Shown here: in pieces, positions 17,681 through 23,855 of the stretch
Numbering within the stretch: the first letter of the stretch is position 1
Layout: every line of letters starts with the position of its first letter
Origin: Bacteroidales bacterium
Lineage (GTDB): Bacteria > Bacteroidota > Bacteroidia > Bacteroidales > UBA932
Length of the DNA stretch: 23,855 nucleotides
Direction: 5' to 3'
Assembly (NCBI GenBank): GCA_017471085.1
Contig: JAFUWW010000015.1
Span: 1 to 23,855, forward strand
The notes under the pieces: model-generated
What the model saw: only the letters and a program-made list of their open reading frames with translations
What the model was told of the DNA's origin: nothing
The model's database searches: none
Position numbers and translations under genes: made by a program

Positions 17681-20062
17681 ATGAAAAGACTTCTTTTATC
17701 TCTCGTAATGCTGGCTGCTACGGTCAGTACGGTTTTCTCCCAGGAAATCAAGCTCCGGGAAGATAACCTCGACCAGGTTATCAATGCCATGACCCCGCAG
17801 GAAAAAGCCACCCTGCTCGTGGGCTGCGGCGCCGGCTGGGGCAACGTGAACGCCAAATTCCTGGGGACGGCCGGCTGGACGGCCGCCATCCCGCGCCTGG
17901 GCATTCCCTCCATCTACTTTGCCGACGGCCCCCAAGGTGTGAACATGACCCAATACCGGGAGTATGATGTTACAGATTACAGCTGCACTTTCTTCCTGTC
18001 CGGCTCTTCACTGGCCACTTCGTGGGATGTAGAGGCTGCCCGTTCCATCGGCCAGGCCATCGGCTATGAATTGAAAGAAAGGGGCCTGGACGTAATCCTG
18101 GGGCCGGGCATCAACCTGCACAGGAGCGTGCTGGGCGGCAGAGATCAGGAATACTTCTCGGAAGATCCGCTTCTTTCCGGTAAAATGGCCGCCGCCTGGA
18201 TCCAGGGCGCACAGTCCAATGGCGTGGCTACTTCCTTGAAGCATTTCGCCGTGAACAATCAGGAGACCAACCGCAAGGAGAACGACTCCCGGGTAGGCGT
18301 CCGCGCCCTCCGGGAACTGTACCTGAAGGCTTTTGAAATTGCTGTAAAGGAGGGCAATCCCGGTACCGTGATGGGCGCCTACAACTATGTGAACGGCATC
18401 CACGCCTGCGAGAACCCGGATCTGCTGGACCGCCTGCTCCGCCAGGAATGGGGTTGGAACGGTGTGGTGATGAGCGACTGGGACGGCGTGGTGCTCACCA
18501 AGGAAGCCGTGAAAGCCACCTGCGATCTCATCGAGCCCGGTCTGGAAAAGAACCGCCAGGACATCGTGTCCGGCCTTGCCGACGGCACGCTGTCCCAGGC
18601 CGATGTAGACCGCAACGTGAAGCACGTGCTGGAGCTGATCGTAAAGAGCCCCTCTTTCAAGGGGTATAAGTACAGCAACAATATCGACCGGGAAACCCAC
18701 CGGAAGCTTCTCCGAAGGGTCTCCGCCGAGGGCATGGTGCTCCTGAAGAACGACGGGAACGCCCTCCCGCTCACTCCCGGCAAGGTGGCCCTGTACGGCT
18801 GCGCTTCTTATGACCTGGTCCCCGCCAACATGGGTGTGGGCGGATCCAACCACGGTGTGTACCATGTTTCCCTGATCCAAGGCCTTCGGCAGGACGGCTT
18901 CACGGTAGACTGGGACCTCCTCAGAGAATACACGGACTATGTGCCGTCGGCCAAGGCCAAGATCCGTTCCGCTTTCCCGGACATCTATGCCCAGTTCTAC
19001 CGCTTTGACAATCCGGAGGAGATGATCCCCGGGCAGGAGCGCCCTTCCTCTTACTCGGCGGAAGAGATTGCCATGGCGGCCGACGCTGGTGTGACGGTTG
19101 CCGTGAGCCACCGCAACTGGACGATGGCGGAGCAGGCTGCAGAGAATTCCGCCGCTATCATTACCTTCGCCCGGACCACGGGAGAAGCTTTTGACCGTCA
19201 CCCCTCCGAGTATGACCTGACGGAGTCGGAGCGGAAACTGCTGGAGGAAGTATCGGCCGCCTACCGTGCCGCCGGAAAGCCGGTGGTGGTGCTGCTGAAT
19301 GTTCCCGCCGCCATCGAAACGGCTTCCTGGCGGGACAGCGTGGATGCCATCCTGGTAGTGGGGCAGCCCGGCGAACGGGCAGGGGAGAGCATCGCCGACG
19401 CCCTCTGCGGCAAGGTGGCCCCTTCCGGCCGCCTGAATCAGAGCTGGAGTATCCGCTACGGCGACGCCCCGGCCGACAAAAACTTCCCCGTGATGGAAGA
19501 CAAAATGGACCTCCGGGCCCTCATCGGCGGCCGTGCGCCCCGGGAAGGCCGCGAGCTGGTTCCTACGGTGGATTACACCAACTATGAGGAAGGGCTGAAT
19601 ATGGGCTACCGCTATTTTGTCACTTCCGGCGCTCCGGTGGCCTATCCCTTCGGCCACGGACTTACATATACCGCTTTTGCGTACGAAAACGCTGTGGTAG
19701 AGCCTTCGTCCGATGGTTTTGTGGCCCGCGTCACGGTTCGGAACACCGGCTCCCGCCCCGGCCGCGAGGTGGTGCAGCTGTATGTGAGCGCCCCCTCCGG
19801 CGGTCTGGACAAACCTGCCCGCGAACTCAAAGGCTTCGCCAAGACCCGGGAACTCAAGCCCGGCGAGAGCCAGGTGATGGAAATCCCCGTCACCCTCTAC
19901 GACCTGGCCTCTTTCAACGAAAAGAAATCGGCCTGGCAGACGGCCAAGGGAACCTACAAGTTCTGCTTCGGCGCCTCTTCGGAGAAGATGCTCACGGAAA
20001 CCGCCGTCAAACTGGCCAAGGCCTCCGAATGGAAGACAGGGCGCCTGCTCCTTCCGCAGTAG
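17681..20062 (+). CDS. GH3 beta-glucosidase/xylosidase-like, complete
   Basis: A 793-residue secreted GH3 enzyme, expected to act on terminal beta-linked sugars of oligosaccharides in the periplasm or outside. Signal peptide 1-20 (TVSTVFS-Q). Catalytic (beta/alpha)8 domain with ADGPQGVN (81-88), KHFAVNNQETNR (187-198) and nucleophile Asp266 in MSDWDG. The sandwich domain starts around LLKNDGNALPL, and the complete FnIII-like domain runs from YPFGHGLTYTAFAY through VRNTGSRPGREVVQLYVS to the end. The usual GRNFEYFSEDP is GRDQEYFSEDP here (153-163), altering a substrate-contact motif. It is the intact counterpart of the truncated GH3 at 7563, with its own promoter and a strong terminator, so it is a single-gene unit. 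Confidence 0.93.
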   Translation: MKRLLLSLVMLAATVSTVFSQEIKLREDNLDQVINAMTPQEKATLLVGCGAGWGNVNAKFLGTAGWTAAIPRLGIPSIYFADGPQGVNMTQYREYDVTDYSCTFFLSGSSLATSWDVEAARSIGQAIGYELKERGLDVILGPGINLHRSVLGGRDQEYFSEDPLLSGKMAAAWIQGAQSNGVATSLKHFAVNNQETNRKENDSRVGVRALRELYLKAFEIAVKEGNPGTVMGAYNYVNGIHACENPDLLDRLLRQEWGWNGVVMSDWDGVVLTKEAVKATCDLIEPGLEKNRQDIVSGLADGTLSQADVDRNVKHVLELIVKSPSFKGYKYSNNIDRETHRKLLRRVSAEGMVLLKNDGNALPLTPGKVALYGCASYDLVPANMGVGGSNHGVYHVSLIQGLRQDGFTVDWDLLREYTDYVPSAKAKIRSAFPDIYAQFYRFDNPEEMIPGQERPSSYSAEEIAMAADAGVTVAVSHRNWTMAEQAAENSAAIITFARTTGEAFDRHPSEYDLTESERKLLEEVSAAYRAAGKPVVVLLNVPAAIETASWRDSVDAILVVGQPGERAGESIADALCGKVAPSGRLNQSWSIRYGDAPADKNFPVMEDKMDLRALIGGRAPREGRELVPTVDYTNYEEGLNMGYRYFVTSGAPVAYPFGHGLTYTAFAYENAVVEPSSDGFVARVTVRNTGSRPGREVVQLYVSAPSGGLDKPARELKGFAKTRELKPGESQVMEIPVTLYDLASFNEKKSAWQTAKGTYKFCFGASSEKMLTETAVKLAKASEWKTGRLLLPQ

Positions 20063-20067
20063 TCTTT

Positions 20068-20100
20068 GAGGGCAATCCTTCGGGGTTGCTCTTTTTTTTT
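20068..20100 (+). terminator. Intrinsic terminator after the second GH3
   Basis: GGCAATCC (20071-20078) pairs with GGGTTGCT (20083-20090) around a TTCG tetraloop. The stem can extend outward by three pairs, and a run of T's follows to 20100. It lies six bases after the stop. Confidence 0.85.
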
Positions 20101-20121
20101 CTCTTTTTTGCAACAAAACGC

Positions 20122-20129
20122 CATCTTTG
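20122..20129 (+). promoter_or_regulatory. Possible -7 element of the sigma-factor operon
   Basis: CATCTTTG matches seven of eight bases of TAnnTTTG and lies 32 bases before the ATG. Upstream is only a T-rich stretch, with no clear -33 box at the right spacing. An operon of this type may instead be read by its own sigma factor. Confidence 0.35.
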
Positions 20130-20161
20130 CCGTTTATAGAGTAGAGACAAGAAAAACCGCC

Positions 20162-20659
20162 ATGACCCGACAGGAAGCCGCACAGTTCTACAGGAAGCAC
20201 AGCCAGCCGCTGTACAATGCGGCGCTGCGGATTCTCCACAGCCGGGCCGATGCGGAAGAAGTGATGCAGGACACCCTGCTCAAATACCTCTCCCTGGGGG
20301 TGAAAAGCGCTTCTGACGCCCAGGCGGCCGCCTGGCTCAGGACTACCTGCGTGCGGCGCTCGATCGACCTGCTGCGTGCAAGGAAGAAAGACCTGGTGTT
20401 TGAGGACGTGGAGGCGGCAGGGGACGTGGAGGAAGAGACGGATCTGGCAGAAATCCCTCCCTTGGCCGTGATCCGCCAGGCGATGGAAGAGATGCCCCCT
20501 CCCTACGGCCTGGTGCTGAACCTGGTGCTGATAGAAGGGCTCAGTTATGCCGAAATAGCCAAGATGACCGGCCAGAAAGAAAGCACCTTGCGCTCTGTCT
20601 ATGCCAGGGGAAAGGCCCGGCTGGCTGCCAAACTGAAAAACTGGAAAGAAGATGAATAA
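20162..20659 (+). CDS. Sigma-70 family RNA polymerase sigma factor (ECF-like)
   Basis: A 165-residue alternative sigma factor that would direct RNA polymerase to a specific promoter set. I chose the ATG at 20162, giving MTRQEAAQFYRKHSQPLYN; the open frame runs back to 20066, but those 32 codons overlap the terminator T-tract. Region 2 is at about 8-70 (DAEEVMQDTLLKYL, AWLRTTCVRRSIDLLR) and region 4 at about 105-155 (YGLVLNLVLIEGLSYAEIAKMTGQKESTLRSVYARGKARL, a helix-turn-helix). The stop overlaps the next ATG in ATGAATAA. With the membrane protein that follows, it forms a typical sigma/anti-sigma pair. Confidence 0.9.
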   Translation: MTRQEAAQFYRKHSQPLYNAALRILHSRADAEEVMQDTLLKYLSLGVKSASDAQAAAWLRTTCVRRSIDLLRARKKDLVFEDVEAAGDVEEETDLAEIPPLAVIRQAMEEMPPPYGLVLNLVLIEGLSYAEIAKMTGQKESTLRSVYARGKARLAAKLKNWKEDE

Positions 20660-21122
20660 TTGGGAGACATACATCCGGCAGCATGCCGCCGAGTTAGATA
20701 CGGCCCCGCTGCCCGAAGACGCAGAAAAGCGCTTTCTGGAGCGTTGGGGGGCCGATAATGCCCGAAGAAAGCAAGCAGCTCCGGTCCGGAGGGCTGTCCT
20801 TTGGAGTGTGGCTGCCGCAGCGGCTGTTGCCATGCTGCTTCTGCTCCGGCCGTCCGCTCCGCACGACTGGTTCCGCGGCATAGACAATACCCCGGAAGCC
20901 ATTTACAGTTCCTATCTGGCGCAGGTGGCCGATGCCTGGGAGAAGGCCGGGCCCGACGAATCTCTTTCCGACCAGCTCTCCGGCCTCACGGAGGAGGCGG
21001 TCCCCTTGCTGGAACAGTTGCCGGAAGAACTCCCGGCAGAGGAACAGGCACAGATCCTCCGCGAGTACTACGGATCCCTCCTGGACGGAGTGGACGCCCT
21101 TGTGAAAACCCATAAACAGTAG
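20652..21122 (+). CDS. Single-pass membrane protein, probable anti-sigma factor
   Basis: A 156-residue protein with an N-terminal cytoplasmic part (1-45), one hydrophobic helix (about 47-66, AVLWSVAAAAAVAMLLLL) and a roughly 90-residue, acidic, mostly helical outer part (SSYLAQVADAWEKAG, EELPAEEQAQILREYY). No zinc-binding HxxxCxxC anti-sigma motif is seen and I recognise no named family. The function rests on position: it overlaps the sigma gene by 8 bases and has the right membrane topology. The N-terminal 45 residues would be the part holding the sigma factor. The DUF2807 gene follows after 6 bases. Confidence 0.7.
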   Translation: MNNWETYIRQHAAELDTAPLPEDAEKRFLERWGADNARRKQAAPVRRAVLWSVAAAAAVAMLLLLRPSAPHDWFRGIDNTPEAIYSSYLAQVADAWEKAGPDESLSDQLSGLTEEAVPLLEQLPEELPAEEQAQILREYYGSLLDGVDALVKTHKQ

Positions 21123-21128
21123 AACGAT

Positions 21129-22061
21129 ATGAAAAAAGCCGTTACTTTGCTTTTTGCGCTTCTGGCCCTGGCCGCCGCCGGCCTCCGGGCAGAGGAGAAC
21201 CCCGCGGACGCCAACCCTGTCGTCCTTTCCAAAACCTTTGATTTCAAGAATTTCCAGGAACTTGCTGTGGGAAATGCCTTCCAGGTGGAGCTGGTGCAGG
21301 ACAGCAAATGGTCCGTGCAGATAGAGTACAGTGATTTCCTGGAGCCCTATCTGGATGTCGCACTCTCCGGCAGCCAGCTCAAGCTGACGCTGAAAAACGT
21401 ACCGCAGTCGCTCCAGCGCAGCCGTAAATACAATGAGAACCGGGTGCTCACGGCTAAAGTGCACATGCCGCGCCTGGGGAAGCTCACCGTCAGCGGCGCT
21501 GCCCGGCTCGACGCAAAAGGTACCTTCGAGCCTGCGGGAGACACCTTCCGGATGGATGTTTCCGGTGCAGCGGTCGTGGACGGCATGGCCGTATCGGCCC
21601 CCAAAGCCCGGCTGGCAGCCAGCGGGGCGGCCAAACTGCCTTCGTTTACCGGAAAAATCCCGCAGGTGGACCTTCGTCTGTCCGGAGCGGCAAAAGGTGG
21701 CTTCGACATCCAGGCCGACACGTGGAAGGTGGTTCTCTCTGGATCGGCCAAAGCCACTCTCCGGGGAACAAAATGCCGGTCGGTCGAAATGGAATGTTCC
21801 GGATCGGCCGGTGCCAGCCTGGAAGTGCAGGCGGACAAGCTGGAATACGAGGGGAGCGGCGCTTCTTCCCTGGACGCCGAGGATGCTCCGGCCTGCGAGG
21901 TGGAGATGGAACTGAGCGGCGCTTCCAAGGCCCGGGTGGCGGCACAGGAGAGCCTGAAAGTGGAAGCCTCCGGCGCCTCGACCTGCCGGTACAAGGCGGC
22001 GGGCAGGCTGGGCACCAGGATCATCAACGCCTCCCGCGGCGCTTCCGTAAAAGAGATCTAA
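21129..22061 (+). CDS. Head-GIN domain (DUF2807) secreted beta-solenoid protein
   Basis: A 310-residue exported protein with a signal peptide (1-21, ending GLRA-E), an N-terminal 'head' containing FQELAVGNAFQVELVQ, and a long repetitive region. From about 115 it carries nine SGA/SGS-type turns (VSGAARL, VSGAAVV, ASGAAKL, LSGAAKG, LSGSAKA, CSGSAGA, GSGASSL, LSGASKA, ASGASTC), each about 17-22 residues apart. This is the beta-solenoid pattern of the DUF2807 'putative auto-transporter adhesin, head GIN' family, common in Bacteroidota. The molecular role is not established. It lies 6 bases after the probable anti-sigma gene and is probably in the same transcript, so it is either a target or a sensor partner of that pair (inference). 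Confidence 0.87.
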   Translation: MKKAVTLLFALLALAAAGLRAEENPADANPVVLSKTFDFKNFQELAVGNAFQVELVQDSKWSVQIEYSDFLEPYLDVALSGSQLKLTLKNVPQSLQRSRKYNENRVLTAKVHMPRLGKLTVSGAARLDAKGTFEPAGDTFRMDVSGAAVVDGMAVSAPKARLAASGAAKLPSFTGKIPQVDLRLSGAAKGGFDIQADTWKVVLSGSAKATLRGTKCRSVEMECSGSAGASLEVQADKLEYEGSGASSLDAEDAPACEVEMELSGASKARVAAQESLKVEASGASTCRYKAAGRLGTRIINASRGASVKEI

Positions 22062-22065
22062 GCTA

Positions 22066-22096
22066 TTGCTAATCTGTGTAAAAAGGAGTATCTTTG
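22066..22096 (+). promoter_or_regulatory. Bacteroidota-type promoter of the DUF4421 gene
   Basis: ATTG (22066-22069), a 19-bp spacer and TATCTTTG (22089-22096) form a near-perfect pair. The -7 box ends one base before the ATG at 22098, so the transcript would have almost no leader. Confidence 0.7.
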
Positions 22097-22097
22097 A

Positions 22098-23108
22098 ATG
22101 ATGAAAAGGATACTCCTTCTTTTTTTGTGTCTGCTTCCTGCCCTGTCCCTGACGGCGCAGGAGTTCTCCGACAGCCTGAACATGTTCCAGAAAATGGATG
22201 CGCGCATGTACCGGAGCCAGCACAAAGCCAAGGTGGACACCGCCTATATAGCCATCCCCGAGGAGCGCTGGACCTTCAAGACATCGTCCAACTATTCCTG
22301 GAACACCCTGGGCATCCGGCATCAGGAGCAGGAAGAAGGCTATGCCACGGTCCTGAATTCCACCCCCACGCTTTCGCAGGGGTTTTCCGTGGCCTGGCGG
22401 TGGCTGGAGCTGGGGGTGAGCATCAACCCGGGCTGGTTCATCCCCAGCCTGAAAAACAGCGACCAGGCCTATTCCATTTCCTTTTTCGGCAATAAATTCA
22501 GCATGTCGGCCACTTTCCGGGTGTCCAATTCCTACCGGGGAAGCATCATCTCCTACCCGGACTCCACGGTGACGGAGATCCCCCTGGGCTCCGTCAACGC
22601 CGACATCTCCGGAGACTTCGACGCCTATTATGTTTTCAACGGGGACAAATTCTCCTTCCCGGCCGCCTTCAGCATGATGCAGACCCAGAAACGGAGTGCC
22701 GGCAGTCCGGTCTTGAGCCTGTCCCTGCGAAACGGCGTCACGCGCTTCGAGGGCCTGAGCTACCAGGGGACAGAAGAGATGTCCCTGATTACCAATATCC
22801 TGGCGGTGGGCGCCGGCTATGCCCACAACTTTGTCACGCCCCATCACTGGCTGCTCCACGTGTCGGCCATGGCCAACCTCTCCCTGCTCAGTTATAACAA
22901 GTTGTACACATCGGCGGGGGATTACCGGATGGAGAAAACCTTCCCGGACTGGGTAGGCGCGATCCAGTTCTCGGCACTGCACTGGAGCGGCCGGTGGTTT
23001 TACGGGTTCAACAGTTCTGTTCGGGGATCGGTTTACGGAACCCAGGACAATCTGGAATTCAGCAATGCCCGTACTGAAGGCCACATTGTCCTGGGTTTAC
23101 GCCTGTGA
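22098..23108 (+). CDS. DUF4421 family outer-membrane beta-barrel protein
   Basis: A 336-residue exported protein with a signal peptide of about 21 residues (LLFLCLLPALSLTAQ-E). Alternating aromatic and polar strands typical of an outer-membrane barrel follow (WTFKTSSNYSWNTLGIR, LELGVSINPGWFIP, FFGNKFSMSATFRVS, HWLLHVSAMANLSLLSY), and the chain ends in a strand, HIVLGLRL. This matches the DUF4421 family as I know it; its function is unknown. Two ATGs stand in tandem (22098 and 22101), and the -7 box directly upstream favours a leaderless or very short-leader start at either. It follows the DUF2807 gene by 36 bases but appears to have its own promoter. Its stop lies 4 bases from the stop of the convergent BglX-like gene. 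Confidence 0.82.
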   Translation: MMKRILLLFLCLLPALSLTAQEFSDSLNMFQKMDARMYRSQHKAKVDTAYIAIPEERWTFKTSSNYSWNTLGIRHQEQEEGYATVLNSTPTLSQGFSVAWRWLELGVSINPGWFIPSLKNSDQAYSISFFGNKFSMSATFRVSNSYRGSIISYPDSTVTEIPLGSVNADISGDFDAYYVFNGDKFSFPAAFSMMQTQKRSAGSPVLSLSLRNGVTRFEGLSYQGTEEMSLITNILAVGAGYAHNFVTPHHWLLHVSAMANLSLLSYNKLYTSAGDYRMEKTFPDWVGAIQFSALHWSGRWFYGFNSSVRGSVYGTQDNLEFSNARTEGHIVLGLRL

Positions 23109-23112
23109 TAGA

Positions 23113-23855
23113 CTATTTTACCGTAAGTACGGCCTTCTGCAGGCGTTCGCTGTCGGGGCCGGCCATAATCTCAAAGTCCCCGGGTTCGCATACCCAGTTG
23201 CAGTCGTGGTTGAAATAGGAAAGCTCTTCCGCGGTGAGGGTGAAATCTACCTTGGCGGACTCGCCGGCGGCAATGTGTACCTTCTTGAACCCCTTCAGTT
23301 CCTTCACCGGGCGGGTGGAGGAGGCGTAGATGTCATGGATGTACAGCTGCACAATTTCGTCGGCATCGCGGGACCCGGTGTTCTTTACGGTCACGGAGGC
23401 GGTCACGGAGCCGTTCATGGGCATTTCGGAGGCGCTCAGGGTCACGGGAGAGTACTCGAAGGTCGTGTAGGAGAGACCGAAACCGAAGGGATAGAGCGGT
23501 CCGTTGAGCTCGTCTTCGTAGCAGCTGGTGAACTTCCGGTAAGGCTCGTAATCCGGGTGCGGACGACCGGTGCTCTTGTGGTTGTAGTAGAGCGGCAGCT
23601 GCCCCACGGCACGCGGGAACGTGGTGGTGAGCTTGGCGGAAGGGGAGTAGTCGCCGAAGAGCACGTCTGCCACGGCATGACCGCCTTCAGAGCCCGGGGA
23701 CCACACGTTGAGGATGGCGTCCATGTTCTCGTTTTCCCAGTTCAGGGTGAGCGGGCGGCCGGTGACGAGCACCATCACGACAGGCTTGCCGGTGGCTTTC
23801 AGGGCCTTCAGGAGCTCCAGCTGGGCGTCCGGCAAGGAGATGTCCGTGCGGGAGG
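23113..23855 (-). CDS. bglX: BglX-like GH3 beta-glucosidase, C-terminal part (start beyond right edge)
   Basis: The last roughly 247 residues of a long GH3 beta-glucosidase on the minus strand; the frame is open to the window edge and reads SRTDISLPDAQ there, matching the BglX SSR(S/T)DISLPG region. The tail of the alpha/beta sandwich domain is seen (KPVVMVLVTGRPLTLNWE, WSPGSEGGHAVADVLFGDYSPSAKLTTTFPR), followed by the full FnIII-like domain (YPFGFGLSYTTFEYS, VKNTGSRDADEIVQLYIHD, ELKGFKKV, EPGDFEIMAGPDSE). The nucleophile domain lies outside. A TTG at 23835 is not a real start. It converges on the DUF4421 gene with only 4 bases between stops, so any terminator must lie within coding sequence. 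Confidence 0.92.
   Translation of the reverse strand, partial: SRTDISLPDAQLELLKALKATGKPVVMVLVTGRPLTLNWENENMDAILNVWSPGSEGGHAVADVLFGDYSPSAKLTTTFPRAVGQLPLYYNHKSTGRPHPDYEPYRKFTSCYEDELNGPLYPFGFGLSYTTFEYSPVTLSASEMPMNGSVTASVTVKNTGSRDADEIVQLYIHDIYASSTRPVKELKGFKKVHIAAGESAKVDFTLTAEELSYFNHDCNWVCEPGDFEIMAGPDSERLQKAVLTVK

Noticed and set aside
20066..20161. Upstream extension of the sigma factor (MRAILRGCSFFFSFLQQ)
   Set aside because: It reads through the terminator stem and T-tract of the preceding gene and has no sigma-factor sequence.
18008..20902. 964-codon open frame on the minus strand opposite the complete GH3 and sigma genes
   Set aside because: It is a shadow of GC-rich, codon-biased genes: it crosses the intrinsic terminator and two unrelated plus-strand genes, and its reading has no signal peptide or family motif.
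20694..23084. 796-codon open frame on the minus strand opposite the anti-sigma, DUF2807 and DUF4421 genes
   Set aside because: All three plus-strand genes have clear signals and family features; the antisense reading spans them and resembles nothing.

Overview
The window most probably comes from an uncultured gut- or rumen-type member of the Bacteroidota (Bacteroidales-like), with fairly GC-rich chromosomal DNA. The strongest evidence is the promoter grammar: several intergenic regions carry the phylum-specific -33 TTTG / -7 TAnnTTTG pair with 19-20 bp between the boxes (tRNA-fMet, tRNA-Gly, the NagZ-like gene, the DUF4421 gene). Start codons sit in A-rich contexts with little Shine-Dalgarno. 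The gene content fits too: secreted GH3 enzymes, lipoprotein esterases, a head-GIN (DUF2807) protein and a DUF4421 barrel. The species cannot be read from the sequence.

Layout. (1) 1-1587: the 3' part of a large serine recombinase, AT-richer by eye than the rest. Its reading frame runs through the intrinsic terminator of an initiator tRNA-fMet (minus strand) and stops inside the tRNA, which is how a right-hand end of an integrated element would look. (2) 1588-1757: the tRNA promoter, a perfect 17-bp inverted repeat and degenerate short repeats. (3) 1758-7409, all on the minus strand: tRNA-Gly(CCC), a type I glutamine synthetase family protein, a NagZ-like GH3 lipoprotein, hisS and a secreted two-domain esterase. 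(4) 7563-16491, all on the plus strand: a hydrolase train. It contains a GH3 beta-glucosidase that breaks off in its C-terminal domain and joins the headless remnant of a pectin-acetylesterase-like gene. Five tightly packed or overlapping secreted alpha/beta-hydrolase genes follow, one of them a tandem two-domain fusion. (5) 16492-16656: a pair of 53-bp palindromic repeats between convergent genes. (6) 16657-17580, minus: a DMT/EamA transporter. (7) 17681-20062, plus: a complete GH3 beta-glucosidase ending in a clear intrinsic terminator. (8) 20162-23108, plus: a sigma-70-type factor, its probable membrane anti-sigma partner, a DUF2807 beta-solenoid protein and a DUF4421 outer-membrane barrel. 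(9) 23113 to the right edge, minus: the C-terminal part of another, BglX-like GH3.

Working model (inference). The hydrolase train and surrounding GH3 enzymes look like a periplasmic or cell-surface set that strips acyl groups from decorated plant polysaccharide or oligosaccharides and then cleaves terminal sugars. No SusC/SusD pair, hybrid two-component regulator or endo-acting glycanase is visible in the window, so it is not a canonical polysaccharide utilisation locus as seen here. The most notable structures are the GH3::pectin-acetylesterase junction near 9600, the esterase expansion with a fused duplicate, the recombinase/tRNA overlap and the paired 53-bp palindromes. I found no CRISPR array and no system I can confidently call new.
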